A stretch of 64,000 bases of DNA from Candidatus Phosphoribacter baldrii (GTDB lineage Bacteria; Actinomycetota; Actinomycetes; Actinomycetales; Dermatophilaceae): positions 620,001-684,000 of the forward strand of contig JADIZV010000004.1 in the NCBI GenBank assembly GCA_016704565.1, read 5' to 3'. How positions within the stretch are numbered: position 1 is the first letter of the stretch; every line of letters starts with the position of its first letter. Below, one piece after another: positions 1 to 8,621 of the stretch. The notes under the pieces were generated by a model. It did not search any database and had not been told where the DNA came from. It saw only the letters and a list, made by a program, of their open reading frames with translations. The position numbers and the translations under genes were made by a program.

Positions 1-189
1 GTTGAGCAGGATCGCCATCGCGAGCGAGGACATCTGCTCGTCGGCGACAACGCCCCGGGTGTAGGCATCGATGACCCAGTCGATCTGTCCGTCGCTCAAC
101 TCGCCCTTGTTGCGCTTGGCGACGATGACATCGACGGCGTCGAAAGGTTCGGGGGTTCCGGTCGCGGGGGTGGTCATGGCGCCCATCAT
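1..189 (-). CDS. deoA: Thymidine phosphorylase, N-terminal part (gene runs off the window)
   Basis: Only the first 63 codons are present; the gene continues beyond base 1. The readable part matches the start of actinobacterial thymidine phosphorylases: FDAVDVIVAKRNKGELSD, then WVIDAYTRGVVADEQMSSLA. The family cleaves thymidine and deoxyuridine with phosphate to the base plus deoxyribose-1-phosphate. I chose the ATG at 189 because GAAGGTGAG lies 5-6 bases upstream; in-frame ATGs at 186 and 177 are alternatives. In related genomes this gene directly follows cdd in the nucleoside uptake operon. Here about 2.6 kb of other genes separates the two. Confidence 0.88.
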   Translation of the reverse strand, partial: MMGAMTTPATGTPEPFDAVDVIVAKRNKGELSDGQIDWVIDAYTRGVVADEQMSSLAMAILLN

Positions 190-201
190 GGCTCACCTTC
201 G

Positions 202-233
202 CACGGCATACGAGCACCCCTCGGTATGCCGTG
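202..233 (-). terminator. Hairpin built from two inverted GTATGCCG copies
   Basis: CACGGCATAC at 202-211 pairs with GTATGCCGTG at 224-233 around a 12-base loop. It lies downstream of the lipoprotein gene that ends at 318 and just upstream of deoA, so it probably terminates the lipoprotein transcript. Both arms are copies of the octamer that recurs through the window. Confidence 0.5.
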
Positions 234-317
234 AGCGGACACCCGTGTGAGAAGGAGCCACACCACCGCAGCGGCCGGAGAACGACCATGGCTACGCGAG
301 GTCGCCGGCCATCTCGG

Positions 318-1379
318 TCAGGGCAGCCAGGTGATCGTCGTCGTCCATGAGGCTGACGACCCCTGGGTCCTCGCGGTGATGATCCGATCCCCGACGATAG
401 CGAGGTTCTCGGTATCCGTGGCCAGGATTGTGCTTGACCCGTCGGTGACATCGATCCGCAACCACGTTCGCATGGCCGGGACACGCGGGCACTCTCCCCC
501 TGCCTTGGGTGCCGGGGCTCCGATCAGCACGAGCCGATCGGAGACCCGGACTAGCGAGACGTCGCCCTCGGTCGGACACAAGGCAAGGAGCGGTAGGCGA
601 CGTAGCGTTGCGCCCTCCAGGACCGCTATCGAGAGTCGGGGGTGTGGGTTAGAGGGTTCGGGCGGATTCCCGACGGTGATCACGGCCCGGCCCTGAGTCA
701 GGGCGGCCACGCCACGGACCACGCCAAGATCGACCGCGGTAGCCGGCACGAGGGCGCCCTCAGGGACCCGCGCGAGTGGCTGCTCCGGCTCGGTCCGCCA
801 CCGCCCGGCGACCTCAGTGTGACCCGTCGCCGTCACCTGATTCAGCAACACATCTACGGCGTTGTTCTCGGCACGTAATCCAGTGAACGTCGACGCCAGC
901 ACAGTGGAGCCGTCAACCACCGCCAGGCCTTCCTGGGCGACCAGTCGATCCGATACGACACGCCCTGACGAGAGAGTGACGGACCCTTCTCCGAGGGCGA
1001 GCAGCCTGGTGACCGCTGGATGCTTGGAACCGTCCGGCGTGGTCACCCGCTGGTCCGCTTGGACCAACCAGACGGCTCCTGTCGTGTCGACGGCGAGCCC
1101 ACGCGGATTCCCCCCGATCCCCGCCGACCCGTCTCGGCTCGCGGGCACCGCGGACACGACAGGGCTGCCCTGCGGCCCAGAGATGACCGCCATCCGGTTG
1201 CCCCAGACGGCATACAGGGTGGAGCCGGAACCCACAAGGAGCGGGACATACCCGCCCGTAGTCCCCTCAGGCCAGCTGATGACCGTCTGGGGCGGCGCGG
1301 GAGGAGTGGTCGTGCACGCCGACACGGGGACCATGGCGAGCGCGACAGCGACGAGGACCCCCCTGCTGATCCTGAGCAT
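318..1379 (-). CDS. Predicted lipoprotein with propeller-like repeats, function unknown
   Basis: 353 residues. The N-terminus is a type II signal peptide: a short basic start, a hydrophobic run, and the lipobox VSAC at about residues 19-22, so the mature protein should be a lipid-anchored exported protein. The rest is rich in Gly, Val and Thr with short strand-like segments (for example NPRGLAVDTTGAVWLVQADQ), which suggests a beta-propeller, but no family is recognisable. The overall style resembles the lipoprotein at 55316-56605. It sits alone on the minus strand between cdd and deoA. Confidence 0.6.
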   Translation of the reverse strand: MLRISRGVLVAVALAMVPVSACTTTPPAPPQTVISWPEGTTGGYVPLLVGSGSTLYAVWGNRMAVISGPQGSPVVSAVPASRDGSAGIGGNPRGLAVDTTGAVWLVQADQRVTTPDGSKHPAVTRLLALGEGSVTLSSGRVVSDRLVAQEGLAVVDGSTVLASTFTGLRAENNAVDVLLNQVTATGHTEVAGRWRTEPEQPLARVPEGALVPATAVDLGVVRGVAALTQGRAVITVGNPPEPSNPHPRLSIAVLEGATLRRLPLLALCPTEGDVSLVRVSDRLVLIGAPAPKAGGECPRVPAMRTWLRIDVTDGSSTILATDTENLAIVGDRIITARTQGSSASWTTTITWLP

Positions 1380-1602
1380 GACCTCACCCTAGCTGACGCC
1401 CGGATTCTCAGCCCTCCCCAACCTTCAGCGGTGCTGCTCCGGATGGGTCGGGCCGAAGGGTCGGGCAACAGGCCGGCAACGGCTGGCAAAGAATCGCCGG
1501 GACGCCCTCGTCTCCCACGACGACCAGTCGGCAACCGCAGGGTCGAGGGGGGTGTGGCAGACTCGTATGTCACTGGCGCGCTGGCCTCAGAGGGGTGAAG
1601 AA

Positions 1603-2087
1603 GTGAGGTTGGATCAACGCGTCTCTTGCAAGGATCGCGTGCATCTATCGGTGCCGCCGGCCTTCGCCCCCGACCTCGACCCGCTGAAGGCACCTGGCGC
1701 CTCCCCCGCACTGCGGTGGGCCGATGGCCCGGGCAGACCGGACTACCGAGCTGTCGGCGTCTACGACGTCACCGCGTCGGCGAACGGCGGCAACGATGAG
1801 GAAGCCCTGAGGTGGGGGGCCGCGGACTTCCTCGCCCAGGCGTGGGGCGTCGTGCAGCCCGCTGTCGTCGGGATCTCCGAGTGGTCCGGCGTGCCGGGCG
1901 GCCGAACCGGCTCGCAGATTTACCCCACCAGCGATTCAACTGTGCCGTCGTGCGGGACAACGTCTTCTGGCTCGTTCCGGCGGGTAGGTCGAGGATCGTC
2001 GTGGCGGCGAGTGCCCCACGTGGGGCTCAAATCACGGAGTTGGCCGGCCAGGTATCCCCCACCATCACCCTCGGAGCCTGCCCATGA
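1603..2087 (+). pseudogene. Frameshifted, signal-less paralogue of the next lipoprotein gene
   Basis: The frame from the GTG at 1603 (an upstream GTG at 1552 is also possible) encodes a product resembling the protein of 2187-2807: DYRAVGVYDVTASA here against DFQAVAVYDVTSSA there, and SGVPGGRTGSQIYPT against AGVPGGLTGHQIYPT. After about base 1930 the similarity moves to another frame (RDNVFWLVPAGRSRIVV) and runs to a stop at 2087. The copy also lacks the signal peptide and lipobox of its neighbour. It is either a decayed tandem duplicate or a sequence error; loss of the N-terminus argues for decay. Confidence 0.65.
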
Positions 2088-2186
2088 GTTCGCTACGCAC
2101 CGCGCATTGGGCGAGGTCATCTCGCCCAATGCCTCATGGAGCAGTTCACCCAGCGGAAGGGCTCTTGCGGCAATGACAGGAATGAA

Positions 2187-2807
2187 ATGTTCAAGCAGGT
2201 AGATCGGGGTGTCCGCATGACCAGTGTCGGACTGATCGCCGGGGCCTTGGGCGCTTGCACCCTCAACACGCCTCCGCCCACGACCACCATGTCGTCAACG
2301 CTGCCGAGATCCATTCACCAGAAGTCTGGCTGTTGGGACCTGCGCGCTACGGACGAGCGCAGCACGGTGCACGTAAGCCCACCCAACGGGTTCGTTCTGG
2401 ACCTCACGACTCGTCCCCTGGGGGGCGACACCTGGGGCCAATGGGTAAAGGACGCTGGCACCCTTGACTTCCAAGCGGTCGCTGTCTACGACGTCACGTC
2501 ATCCGCCGATGCGAATGCGGACGCGCTGTCGGCCGGCGCATCCACATTCCTCTGGCAGTCATGGGGCCCTGCCAAAGTGGACCTGGAGAACATCGAAAGT
2601 TGGGCTGGTGTCCCAGGCGGATTGACCGGGCACCAGATCTACCCCACGGAATCGACCCGGAACGCCAAACGCCGTGACAACCGGTTCTGGCTCGTCCCGG
2701 TCGGGCCGTCACGCTTTGTCGTCGGGGTCTCGGCGCCGGAGGGTGCCCACGCGGCAGAACTCGCACAAGCGGTCGCCGCCAGCATCGGCGCTGGCCCCTG
2801 TCCCTGA
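2187..2807 (+). CDS. Predicted small lipoprotein, function unknown
   Basis: 206 residues from the ATG at 2187, chosen because ACAGGA stands 6 bases upstream and this start gives a proper signal peptide (basic FKQVDRGVR, hydrophobic stretch, lipobox LGAC). An upstream in-frame start at 2136 would give 223 residues with a poor signal. A Thr/Pro-rich linker follows the cysteine, then a compact domain of about 160 residues with two further cysteines (residue about 50 and near the C-terminus). I recognise no family. The gene converges on cdd and is the intact member of a tandem pair. Confidence 0.6.
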   Translation: MFKQVDRGVRMTSVGLIAGALGACTLNTPPPTTTMSSTLPRSIHQKSGCWDLRATDERSTVHVSPPNGFVLDLTTRPLGGDTWGQWVKDAGTLDFQAVAVYDVTSSADANADALSAGASTFLWQSWGPAKVDLENIESWAGVPGGLTGHQIYPTESTRNAKRRDNRFWLVPVGPSRFVVGVSAPEGAHAAELAQAVAASIGAGPCP

Positions 2808-2857
2808 CGCACGCAGCGCAGAACGCGGCAATCTCTGAGTCGGCCGCGTGCGAATCT

Positions 2858-3289
2858 TCAGCGGTGAAGGTCCAGATCGGTCGGGCCGAACGCGTGCGGG
2901 AGCAAGGCGGACAACGGCATCGGCCCGGTCTCCATCAGGACCAGACAGCGCGACCCGCCGTGTTCCCACAACAGCTGTCGGCAACGGCCACAAGGCATCA
3001 GTGGCTGCCCGTCGCCGCCCACGCAGGCGACCGCGACGAGACGTCCGCCTCCCGAGGCAGCCAGGGCGGAGACCATCCCGCACTCGGCGCACAGGCCCAG
3101 ACCATAGGACGCGTTCTCGACATTGCAGCCGGTGACGATCCGCCCGTCGTCGACGAGCCCGGCCACCCCGACAGGAAAGTGCGAATACGGCGCGTAGGCA
3201 TGGGCGATCATCTCCCCCGCAGCCAGGCGCAGCGCCTCCCAGTCGATATCGGGAGGCCCCGCGCCCGGCCGAGCGGGCGGCATACCCAT
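2858..3289 (-). CDS. cdd: Cytidine deaminase
   Basis: 143 residues, the usual length for the small tetrameric zinc enzyme. It deaminates cytidine and deoxycytidine to uridine and deoxyuridine. The zinc and active-site motifs are intact: CNVENASYGLGLCAE at about residues 55-69 (Cys ligand and catalytic Glu) and MPCGRCRQ at about 98-105 (the other two Cys ligands). The start lies 2 bases after the stop of the upstream permease, so the gene is translated as the last member of the nucleoside transporter operon and supplies imported cytidine to salvage. Confidence 0.95.
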   Translation of the reverse strand: MGMPPARPGAGPPDIDWEALRLAAGEMIAHAYAPYSHFPVGVAGLVDDGRIVTGCNVENASYGLGLCAECGMVSALAASGGGRLVAVACVGGDGQPLMPCGRCRQLLWEHGGSRCLVLMETGPMPLSALLPHAFGPTDLDLHR

Positions 3290-3291
3290 GG

Positions 3292-4566
3292 CTATTTGGC
3301 CTCGCCCTTTCGATAGATCTGACCGTCAGCCGCGGGCATTCGCAGCCGTTGTGAGGCGAAGACGAGCACCAAGAGCGTGACGATGTAAGGGGTCATGCTG
3401 GTGAACTCCGCTGCGACCTCCTTGGTGATCGCGAACCACACAAGCACCAGGACGCCGATGACCACGCGGGACACGCCGACCATCGGCTTGCCCTGGCGCC
3501 GACGGACGAACTGCCACACACCCCAGGCGAGCAACAAGACGCCCAACGGGAGCAGGTAGGCGTGGATGACATCACCGCGGCCGCGCAGCTGGATCGCGTC
3601 GGCGTAGCCGAAGAGGGCAGCCGCGCCACCGAGGCCACCTGGACGCCAGTTGCCGAAGATCATCGCGGCGAGACCGATATACCCACGGCCACCGGTCTGA
3701 CCCTCGCGGTAGAGGTTGGACGCCACGAGGACGAGGAAGCCGCCCGCAAGGCCAGCCAGCCCGCCGGAGATGAGCACAGCCACGAACTTGAACTTGATGA
3801 CGTTGATGCCGAGGGTCTCCGCAGCTTGCGGAGCCTCGCCACAGGACCGAAGGCGCAACCCGAATGGGGTGCGCCACAGCAACCACCACGACAGGACGAG
3901 CAGGACGACCGCGATGATGGTCAGCACGTTGACGTTGGTGGTCATGGCCCGGAGGATGCCTGCGATGTCGGCAACCAGCCACGTGTGGGACTGCTCCAGC
4001 GACAGCAATGGGTCGCCGACGCCGGGCACGCTCAGGAATGGCAACAGTTTGAGCGGAGGCGACTGGGTGGGTCCGCCGTCGGGCAGGTTGCTGAAGGTTC
4101 GAACCGCGAGATAGGCCCCCGCGCCCGCACCCAGCAGGTTGACGGCCACGCCGCTGACGATGTGGTCGACCCCGAAGATGACGGTGGCCAAGGCGTGGAT
4201 CGCCCCGGCGACCACGCCCATGAGGACCGCACCGAAGATGCCCGCCCACGGGCCGTAGTGATAGCCGAAGAAGGCGCCACCCCAGGTCCCGAGGATCATC
4301 ATCCCCTCAAGGCCGATGTTGACGACGCCGGCACGCTCGGACCACAGGCCACCGAGACCCGCGAGGGCCAACGGCATCGCCAAGCCGATCGCGGCCGCCA
4401 ACGCGCCCGAGGAGTCGATGTCATGGGCACCGGTCAGGACTCGCACGGTCGACAGGACCAGGAGTGCGCCGCCGAGGACGGCATACCAGAACCACCGCGG
4501 CCGACGCCGGGGACCGGCCTGAGCCGACTCAGCCGCGGGGGCTACCTGCTGTGCGACGGCGTTCAT
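3292..4566 (-). CDS. Nucleoside ABC transporter permease (YufQ/NupQ type)
   Basis: 424 residues, about ten predicted membrane segments, of the branched-chain-amino-acid/sugar permease superfamily. It resembles the second permease of BmpA-dependent nucleoside importers: GLGGLWSERAGVVNIGLEGM near residue 75 and the conserved loop TPFGLRLRSCGEAPQAAETL at about 230-250, which contacts the ATPase. The start at 4566 gives an ATGA overlap with the upstream permease and begins before the first hydrophobic segment; the longer open frame reaching 4776 is not needed. It acts with the permease at 4563-5684, the ATPase and the BMP lipoprotein. Confidence 0.92.
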   Translation of the reverse strand: MNAVAQQVAPAAESAQAGPRRRPRWFWYAVLGGALLVLSTVRVLTGAHDIDSSGALAAAIGLAMPLALAGLGGLWSERAGVVNIGLEGMMILGTWGGAFFGYHYGPWAGIFGAVLMGVVAGAIHALATVIFGVDHIVSGVAVNLLGAGAGAYLAVRTFSNLPDGGPTQSPPLKLLPFLSVPGVGDPLLSLEQSHTWLVADIAGILRAMTTNVNVLTIIAVVLLVLSWWLLWRTPFGLRLRSCGEAPQAAETLGINVIKFKFVAVLISGGLAGLAGGFLVLVASNLYREGQTGGRGYIGLAAMIFGNWRPGGLGGAAALFGYADAIQLRGRGDVIHAYLLPLGVLLLAWGVWQFVRRRQGKPMVGVSRVVIGVLVLVWFAITKEVAAEFTSMTPYIVTLLVLVFASQRLRMPAADGQIYRKGEAK

Positions 4567-5684
4567 GCCGCCACCTCCTTCGGCTGCTGCTTGGCTCGCT
4601 GGGCCGCCAACTCGGCGGCGACCCGGTTCTGCTCCAGTCGCAAACCTGCGCGACGCGAGAGCTCGTAAGCGATGACGACGGAGAGGACGATGATGCCTTG
4701 GATGATGAGGACAAGCCGATCGGAGACGCCTGCCCCGATCTGCAGACCGTTGGAGAGCTGGTTGAGGTAGCCCCACAACAGCGCCGCGAAGGCGATGCCG
4801 ACCGGGTGGTTACGACCGAGCAGCGCGACGGCGATGCCGGCGAAGCCCAGACCCGACTGCACGGTGTCGCCGTAGGCGTAGTCCTGGCCGAACAGCAACG
4901 GCATACCGACCAGGCCCGCTGCGCCACCCGAGATGACCATCGACAGCAGGACCATCCGCTTGACCTTGACCCCGCTGGCAACGGCTGCGGTCTCCGAACG
5001 GCCGGTTGCGCGCAGGTCGAACCCGAAGCGGGTCTTGCTCAGCACAAACCAGTAGAGGAAGCCGACCAGGATGGCCAGCACGATCAAGCCGTAGAGCTTG
5101 TTGGGCGTGGCGATGATCCCGTCGAGCGAGATGCCCGGGACCCGCGAGTCTTCTTTGATGATGGCCGTGCTCGTCGCGTTGCTGCCCTCGACCTTGACCG
5201 CCGCGCCCTTGAGCAGATAGGCGACCAGGTAGGTCGCGATGTAGTTGAGCATGATCGTCGAGATCACCTCGGACACGCCTCGGCCGACCTTGAGGAAACC
5301 GGCAATACCGGCCCAGATGGCACCGGAGAGGATCGCCACGATCAGCGACACGATGATGTTGAGCCAGCCGGGCAACCAGTGCTGACCAGCGAACACCGCT
5401 GCGGCGAACGACGCCACCCGGTATTGCCCGTCGACACCGATGTTGAACAGGTTCATCTTGAACCCGATCGCCACCGCGATCGCTGACAGGTAGAGCACCG
5501 TCGCCTCGTTGACGATGGCGATGATCTGACGTGGCAGCGGTGCTTTGAAGAACTGCGCCCACACCGCGCCGACCGGGTCTCCCGCCGCCAGCAGGATGAC
5601 CGAGGTCAGCAACAGGGAGACGAGGATCGCGACGAGCGGTGCCGCCGCGCCCAGGGCGAGTTTTCGGGGATCGAGGCGCTTCAC
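4563..5684 (-). CDS. Nucleoside ABC transporter permease (YufP/NupP type)
   Basis: 373 residues, predicted integral membrane protein with a short basic N-terminus (MKRLDPRKLALG). The first half carries the family motif NLFNIGVDGQYRVASFAAAV and the second half the EAA-like loop TRFGFDLRATGRSETAA. It pairs with the permease at 3292-4566 to form the membrane channel. It overlaps the ATPase gene upstream and the second permease downstream by ATGA, so the three are translationally coupled. The C-terminus is basic and Gln-rich. Confidence 0.92.
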   Translation of the reverse strand: MKRLDPRKLALGAAAPLVAILVSLLLTSVILLAAGDPVGAVWAQFFKAPLPRQIIAIVNEATVLYLSAIAVAIGFKMNLFNIGVDGQYRVASFAAAVFAGQHWLPGWLNIIVSLIVAILSGAIWAGIAGFLKVGRGVSEVISTIMLNYIATYLVAYLLKGAAVKVEGSNATSTAIIKEDSRVPGISLDGIIATPNKLYGLIVLAILVGFLYWFVLSKTRFGFDLRATGRSETAAVASGVKVKRMVLLSMVISGGAAGLVGMPLLFGQDYAYGDTVQSGLGFAGIAVALLGRNHPVGIAFAALLWGYLNQLSNGLQIGAGVSDRLVLIIQGIIVLSVVIAYELSRRAGLRLEQNRVAAELAAQRAKQQPKEVAA

Positions 5685-7243
5685 GGGGTTCCCCCATCGC
5701 TCGTGGAGTCGGTATGCCGTGTGGTCCCGGCTCCGGCAGCGCTCGCCGCGCCTGCAGCACCGGTCATTGCTGAGCCCAGCTCTTCACGGGTCACGGTGTC
5801 AGGATCGAACGCACCCGACAACTTGCCGCGGAGGATGACTCGGATGGTGTCGGACAGGCCGACCAGCTCCTCAAGGTCCGCGGAGATGAGCAGGACGGCC
5901 AGGCCGTTGCGCCGGGCAGTCTTGATGAGGTCCCAGATCGAGGACTGTGCGCCGACGTCGACACCACGGGTCGGGTGCGCCGCGACGAGCACCTTGGGCG
6001 CATGACTCATCTCGCGGCCAATGATGAGCTTCTGTTGGTTGCCACCTGAGAGCGATCCGGCGGTCACGTGGATCGACGGCGTGCGCACGTCGTAGTCCTT
6101 GACGATGCGTTCGGTGTCGGCCTTGGCCGACTTGGCGTCGATGAGTTGCCCCTTGACGTTGGGGGCTTGGGTCTGGTGGCCGAGGATGCGGTTCTCCCAG
6201 AGCGGGGACTCCAGCAACAGACCGTGCCGGTGGCGGTCCTCAGGGATGTAGCCGACCCCGGCCTCCCGGATCTCGCGGACCTGCCAGTCGGAGATGTCGG
6301 TGCCCTCCAGGAAAACCTGCCCTGAGGTCGGCTCGCGCATCCCCATGATGACTTCGACAAGCTCGGCTTGGCCGTTGCCCTCGACGCCAGCGATGCCGAC
6401 GATCTCGCCTGCGTGAATGGTCAGGTCGATGCCGTCGAGCACCTTGCGGCGCCCGGCACCGCCCGCAAGGTCCACGCCCTGGATGGTGAGCACAGGGCGA
6501 TCGGTGACCGTGGATTCCTCGGTCTGAGGGGAGGGAAGTGCCGAGCCGACCATGAGCTCGGCCAGTTGGCGCGCGTTGACCGTCTTGGGGTCAACCTCGG
6601 CGACGGTCGTCCCGCGCCGAATGACGGTGATGTCGTCGGCGACCGACAACACCTCGTCGAGCTTGTGCGAGATGAACATGACGGTGAGGCCCTCGGCCTT
6701 GAGCTCCCGGAGGTTGTTGAAGAGCTCGGTCACCTCCTGAGGGACCAGGACTGCCGTGGGTTCATCGAGGATGAGGATCTTGGCCCCTCGGTAGAGCACC
6801 TTGAGGATCTCGATGCGCTGACGCGCACCCACCCCGAGATCGGCCACCAGGTCATCGGGCTCGACGTCCAAGCCATAGGCGTCGGAGATCCGGCGGATCT
6901 CGGCGCTGGCCGCGTCCCCGATGCCGTGCAGCTTCTCGGCGCCGAGGACGACGTTCTCGCGGACGGTGAGGTTGTCGGCCAGCATGAAGTGCTGGAACAC
7001 CATGCCGATCCCGGCCTTGATGGCATCGGTGGGGCTCTTGAGCGTCAGCTGCTGCCCGTTGACGGCGATGGTGCCTTCGTCGGGCTGCTGGACGCCGTAG
7101 AGAATCTTCATGAGCGTGGACTTGCCCGCTCCGTTCTCCCCCACGATGGCGTGAACGGTGCCGCGGCGCACCGAGAGCTCGATGTCCTTGTTGGCCACCA
7201 CCCCCGGGAAGCGTTTGGTGATGCCGTGCAGCTCGACGGCCAT
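5681..7243 (-). CDS. Nucleoside ABC transporter ATP-binding protein (YufO/NupO type)
   Basis: 520 residues with two fused ABC domains, as in sugar and nucleoside importers. Domain 1 has Walker A GENGAGKST at 35-43, a degenerate signature LGVGARQRIE and Walker B ILILDEPTAVL. Domain 2 has a degenerate Walker A (GVEGNGQAE) and a good signature LSGGNQQK, so one composite site is probably catalytically weak, as is normal here. The C-terminus is an Ala/Gly/Thr tail. I used the ATG at 7243; longer reading to 7304-7329 adds residues with no family support. No GTATGCCG octamer lies between 5.72 and 8.96 kb. Confidence 0.94.
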   Translation of the reverse strand: MAVELHGITKRFPGVVANKDIELSVRRGTVHAIVGENGAGKSTLMKILYGVQQPDEGTIAVNGQQLTLKSPTDAIKAGIGMVFQHFMLADNLTVRENVVLGAEKLHGIGDAASAEIRRISDAYGLDVEPDDLVADLGVGARQRIEILKVLYRGAKILILDEPTAVLVPQEVTELFNNLRELKAEGLTVMFISHKLDEVLSVADDITVIRRGTTVAEVDPKTVNARQLAELMVGSALPSPQTEESTVTDRPVLTIQGVDLAGGAGRRKVLDGIDLTIHAGEIVGIAGVEGNGQAELVEVIMGMREPTSGQVFLEGTDISDWQVREIREAGVGYIPEDRHRHGLLLESPLWENRILGHQTQAPNVKGQLIDAKSAKADTERIVKDYDVRTPSIHVTAGSLSGGNQQKLIIGREMSHAPKVLVAAHPTRGVDVGAQSSIWDLIKTARRNGLAVLLISADLEELVGLSDTIRVILRGKLSGAFDPDTVTREELGSAMTGAAGAASAAGAGTTRHTDSTSDGGTP

Positions 7244-7372
7244 CGGGCCCGAACGCGCGGATGCCGGTGGGGATGCTGGGGCGACGACGTTGCCGATGAT
7301 GCACGCTCCTCGTCAGGCCCCGTCGTCATCGACGGGGGTGCTCCGTGTGTTGATCAACCTAGCGATGCCAAA

Positions 7373-7403
7373 GCCCGGGCGACACCACCTGTGTCGCCCG
7401 GGC
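7373..7403 (-). terminator. Strong hairpin between bmpA and the transporter ATPase gene
   Basis: GCCCGGGCGACAC at 7373-7385 pairs perfectly with GTGTCGCCCGGGC at 7391-7403 around CACCT. Read on the minus strand the stem is followed by a short T run. It lies in the 213-base gap after bmpA and probably acts as a partial terminator, so the binding protein is made in excess over the transporter subunits, as is common for ABC importers. Confidence 0.65.
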
Positions 7404-7456
7404 CCTTGGCGTGTTGTGCGAGGTCAGGGCCTTCCAGACCTCAGATCACCGAGCCG

Positions 7457-8509
7457 TCACTTGGACGGGACGACAACCTTGCCGCTGATGATGTCGGCCT
7501 TGTAGCCATCGAGCTTGGCCTTGATGTCGTCCACCTTGCCACCGGTCGTCGAGTAGTCGACACCGCCGGACTTGAGGTCGAACACCTTGACGCCGGCCTT
7601 GAAGGCGCCGTCCTTGACCGACTTGATGAAGTCGTAGACGCCCACGTCGACCTTCTTGAGCATCGAGGTGATGATGACGTCGCGGACGTCCGCAGCAGCG
7701 GTCTTGGCCTGGTCGGAGTCGACACCGATGGCCATCTTGCCCGCAGCCTTGGCCGCGGTGAAGACGCCACCGCCGGAACCTCCGGCGGCCTGGTAGATGA
7801 CGTCGGCACCGGCCTGGTACATGCCCTCTGCAGCAGCCTTGCCCTTGTCGACCGAGCCGAAGCCCGAGAAGTCCGGCGGCTGGGTGAGGTACTTGACGTC
7901 GATGACGATGGCCGGGTTGACGGCCTTGGCGCCGGCCATGTAGCCCGCAGCGAACTTCTTGATGAGGTCGACCTCGACGCCACCGATGAAGCCGATGTGG
8001 CCGCTCTTGGACTTCAGCGCGGCGGCCGCACCGACGAGGAACGAGCCCTCGTGCTCGGCGAAGGTGATGTTCTCAATGTTGGCGCCGGTCGAGTCGGGGG
8101 ACGCGTCGTCGACGATCGCGAACTTGACATTCGGGTTGGCCTTGGCGACCTTCCCGACCGACTTCGCGTAGGCGAACCCGACTGCGACGATGTTGGTGTA
8201 GCCGGCGTCGATGAGCTGCTGGAGGCGCTCCTCGCGGGCGGATTCGGCCTCACCAGTGGTGGCCGAGGCCTCCTTGCTCGTCACACCGAGCTCCTTGGCG
8301 GCCTTGTCAAGGCCGGCAGCGGCGGCGTCGTTGAACGACTGGTCACCACGCCCGCCCACGTCGTAGGCCATGCCGACCTTGATGCCGGATGCGGCACCGC
8401 CGGTCGATCCGCCGGTCGCGGCGGGGGTGCCCGTGCTGCTGCTCCCACAGGCAGCAAGGGCGAGGGATGCGACAGTCGCGGCGACTGCCATCTTCATCAC
8501 CTGACGCAA
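7457..8509 (-). CDS. BMP-family nucleoside-binding lipoprotein
   Basis: 350 residues. A lipoprotein signal peptide ends at the lipobox LAAC, followed by a Ser/Thr/Gly linker. The mature part is a BMP (PnrA-like) solute-binding domain: KVGMAYDVGGRGDQSFNDAA, then FAIVDDASPDS and IGFIGGVEVDLIKKFAAGY. It captures nucleosides outside the membrane for the downstream transporter. I placed the start at the TTG at 8509, because AGGAG stands 6 bases upstream; the GTG at 8500 and ATG at 8497 lie too close to that site. A promoter is visible at 8540-8568. Confidence 0.92.
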   Translation of the reverse strand: MRQVMKMAVAATVASLALAACGSSSTGTPAATGGSTGGAASGIKVGMAYDVGGRGDQSFNDAAAAGLDKAAKELGVTSKEASATTGEAESAREERLQQLIDAGYTNIVAVGFAYAKSVGKVAKANPNVKFAIVDDASPDSTGANIENITFAEHEGSFLVGAAAALKSKSGHIGFIGGVEVDLIKKFAAGYMAGAKAVNPAIVIDVKYLTQPPDFSGFGSVDKGKAAAEGMYQAGADVIYQAAGGSGGGVFTAAKAAGKMAIGVDSDQAKTAAADVRDVIITSMLKKVDVGVYDFIKSVKDGAFKAGVKVFDLKSGGVDYSTTGGKVDDIKAKLDGYKADIISGKVVVPSK

Positions 8510-8539
8510 GGTGGTCTCCTTATCTCGGACAGAGGCGCA

Positions 8540-8568
8540 AATGTACGCGCGCTCACCGCCTTCGACAA
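8540..8568 (-). promoter_or_regulatory. Predicted promoter of the nucleoside transporter operon
   Basis: On the minus strand TTGTCG (8568-8563) and TACATT (8545-8540) are separated by exactly 17 bases, a fair housekeeping-sigma promoter. Transcription would begin near 8533, about 25 bases before the bmpA start. The call rests only on the sequence. Confidence 0.45.
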
Positions 8569-8621
8569 TAGCTCTGGCGGCCGGGTCCTCCCGAATTGCA
8601 GCGGCGTGCCGCAGCCAACCG

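Noticed and set aside
3562..5486. Two long plus-strand frames opposite the permease genes
   Set aside because: Their translations are Asp/Glu/Arg/His-rich without structure, typical of the antisense frame of membrane-protein genes.
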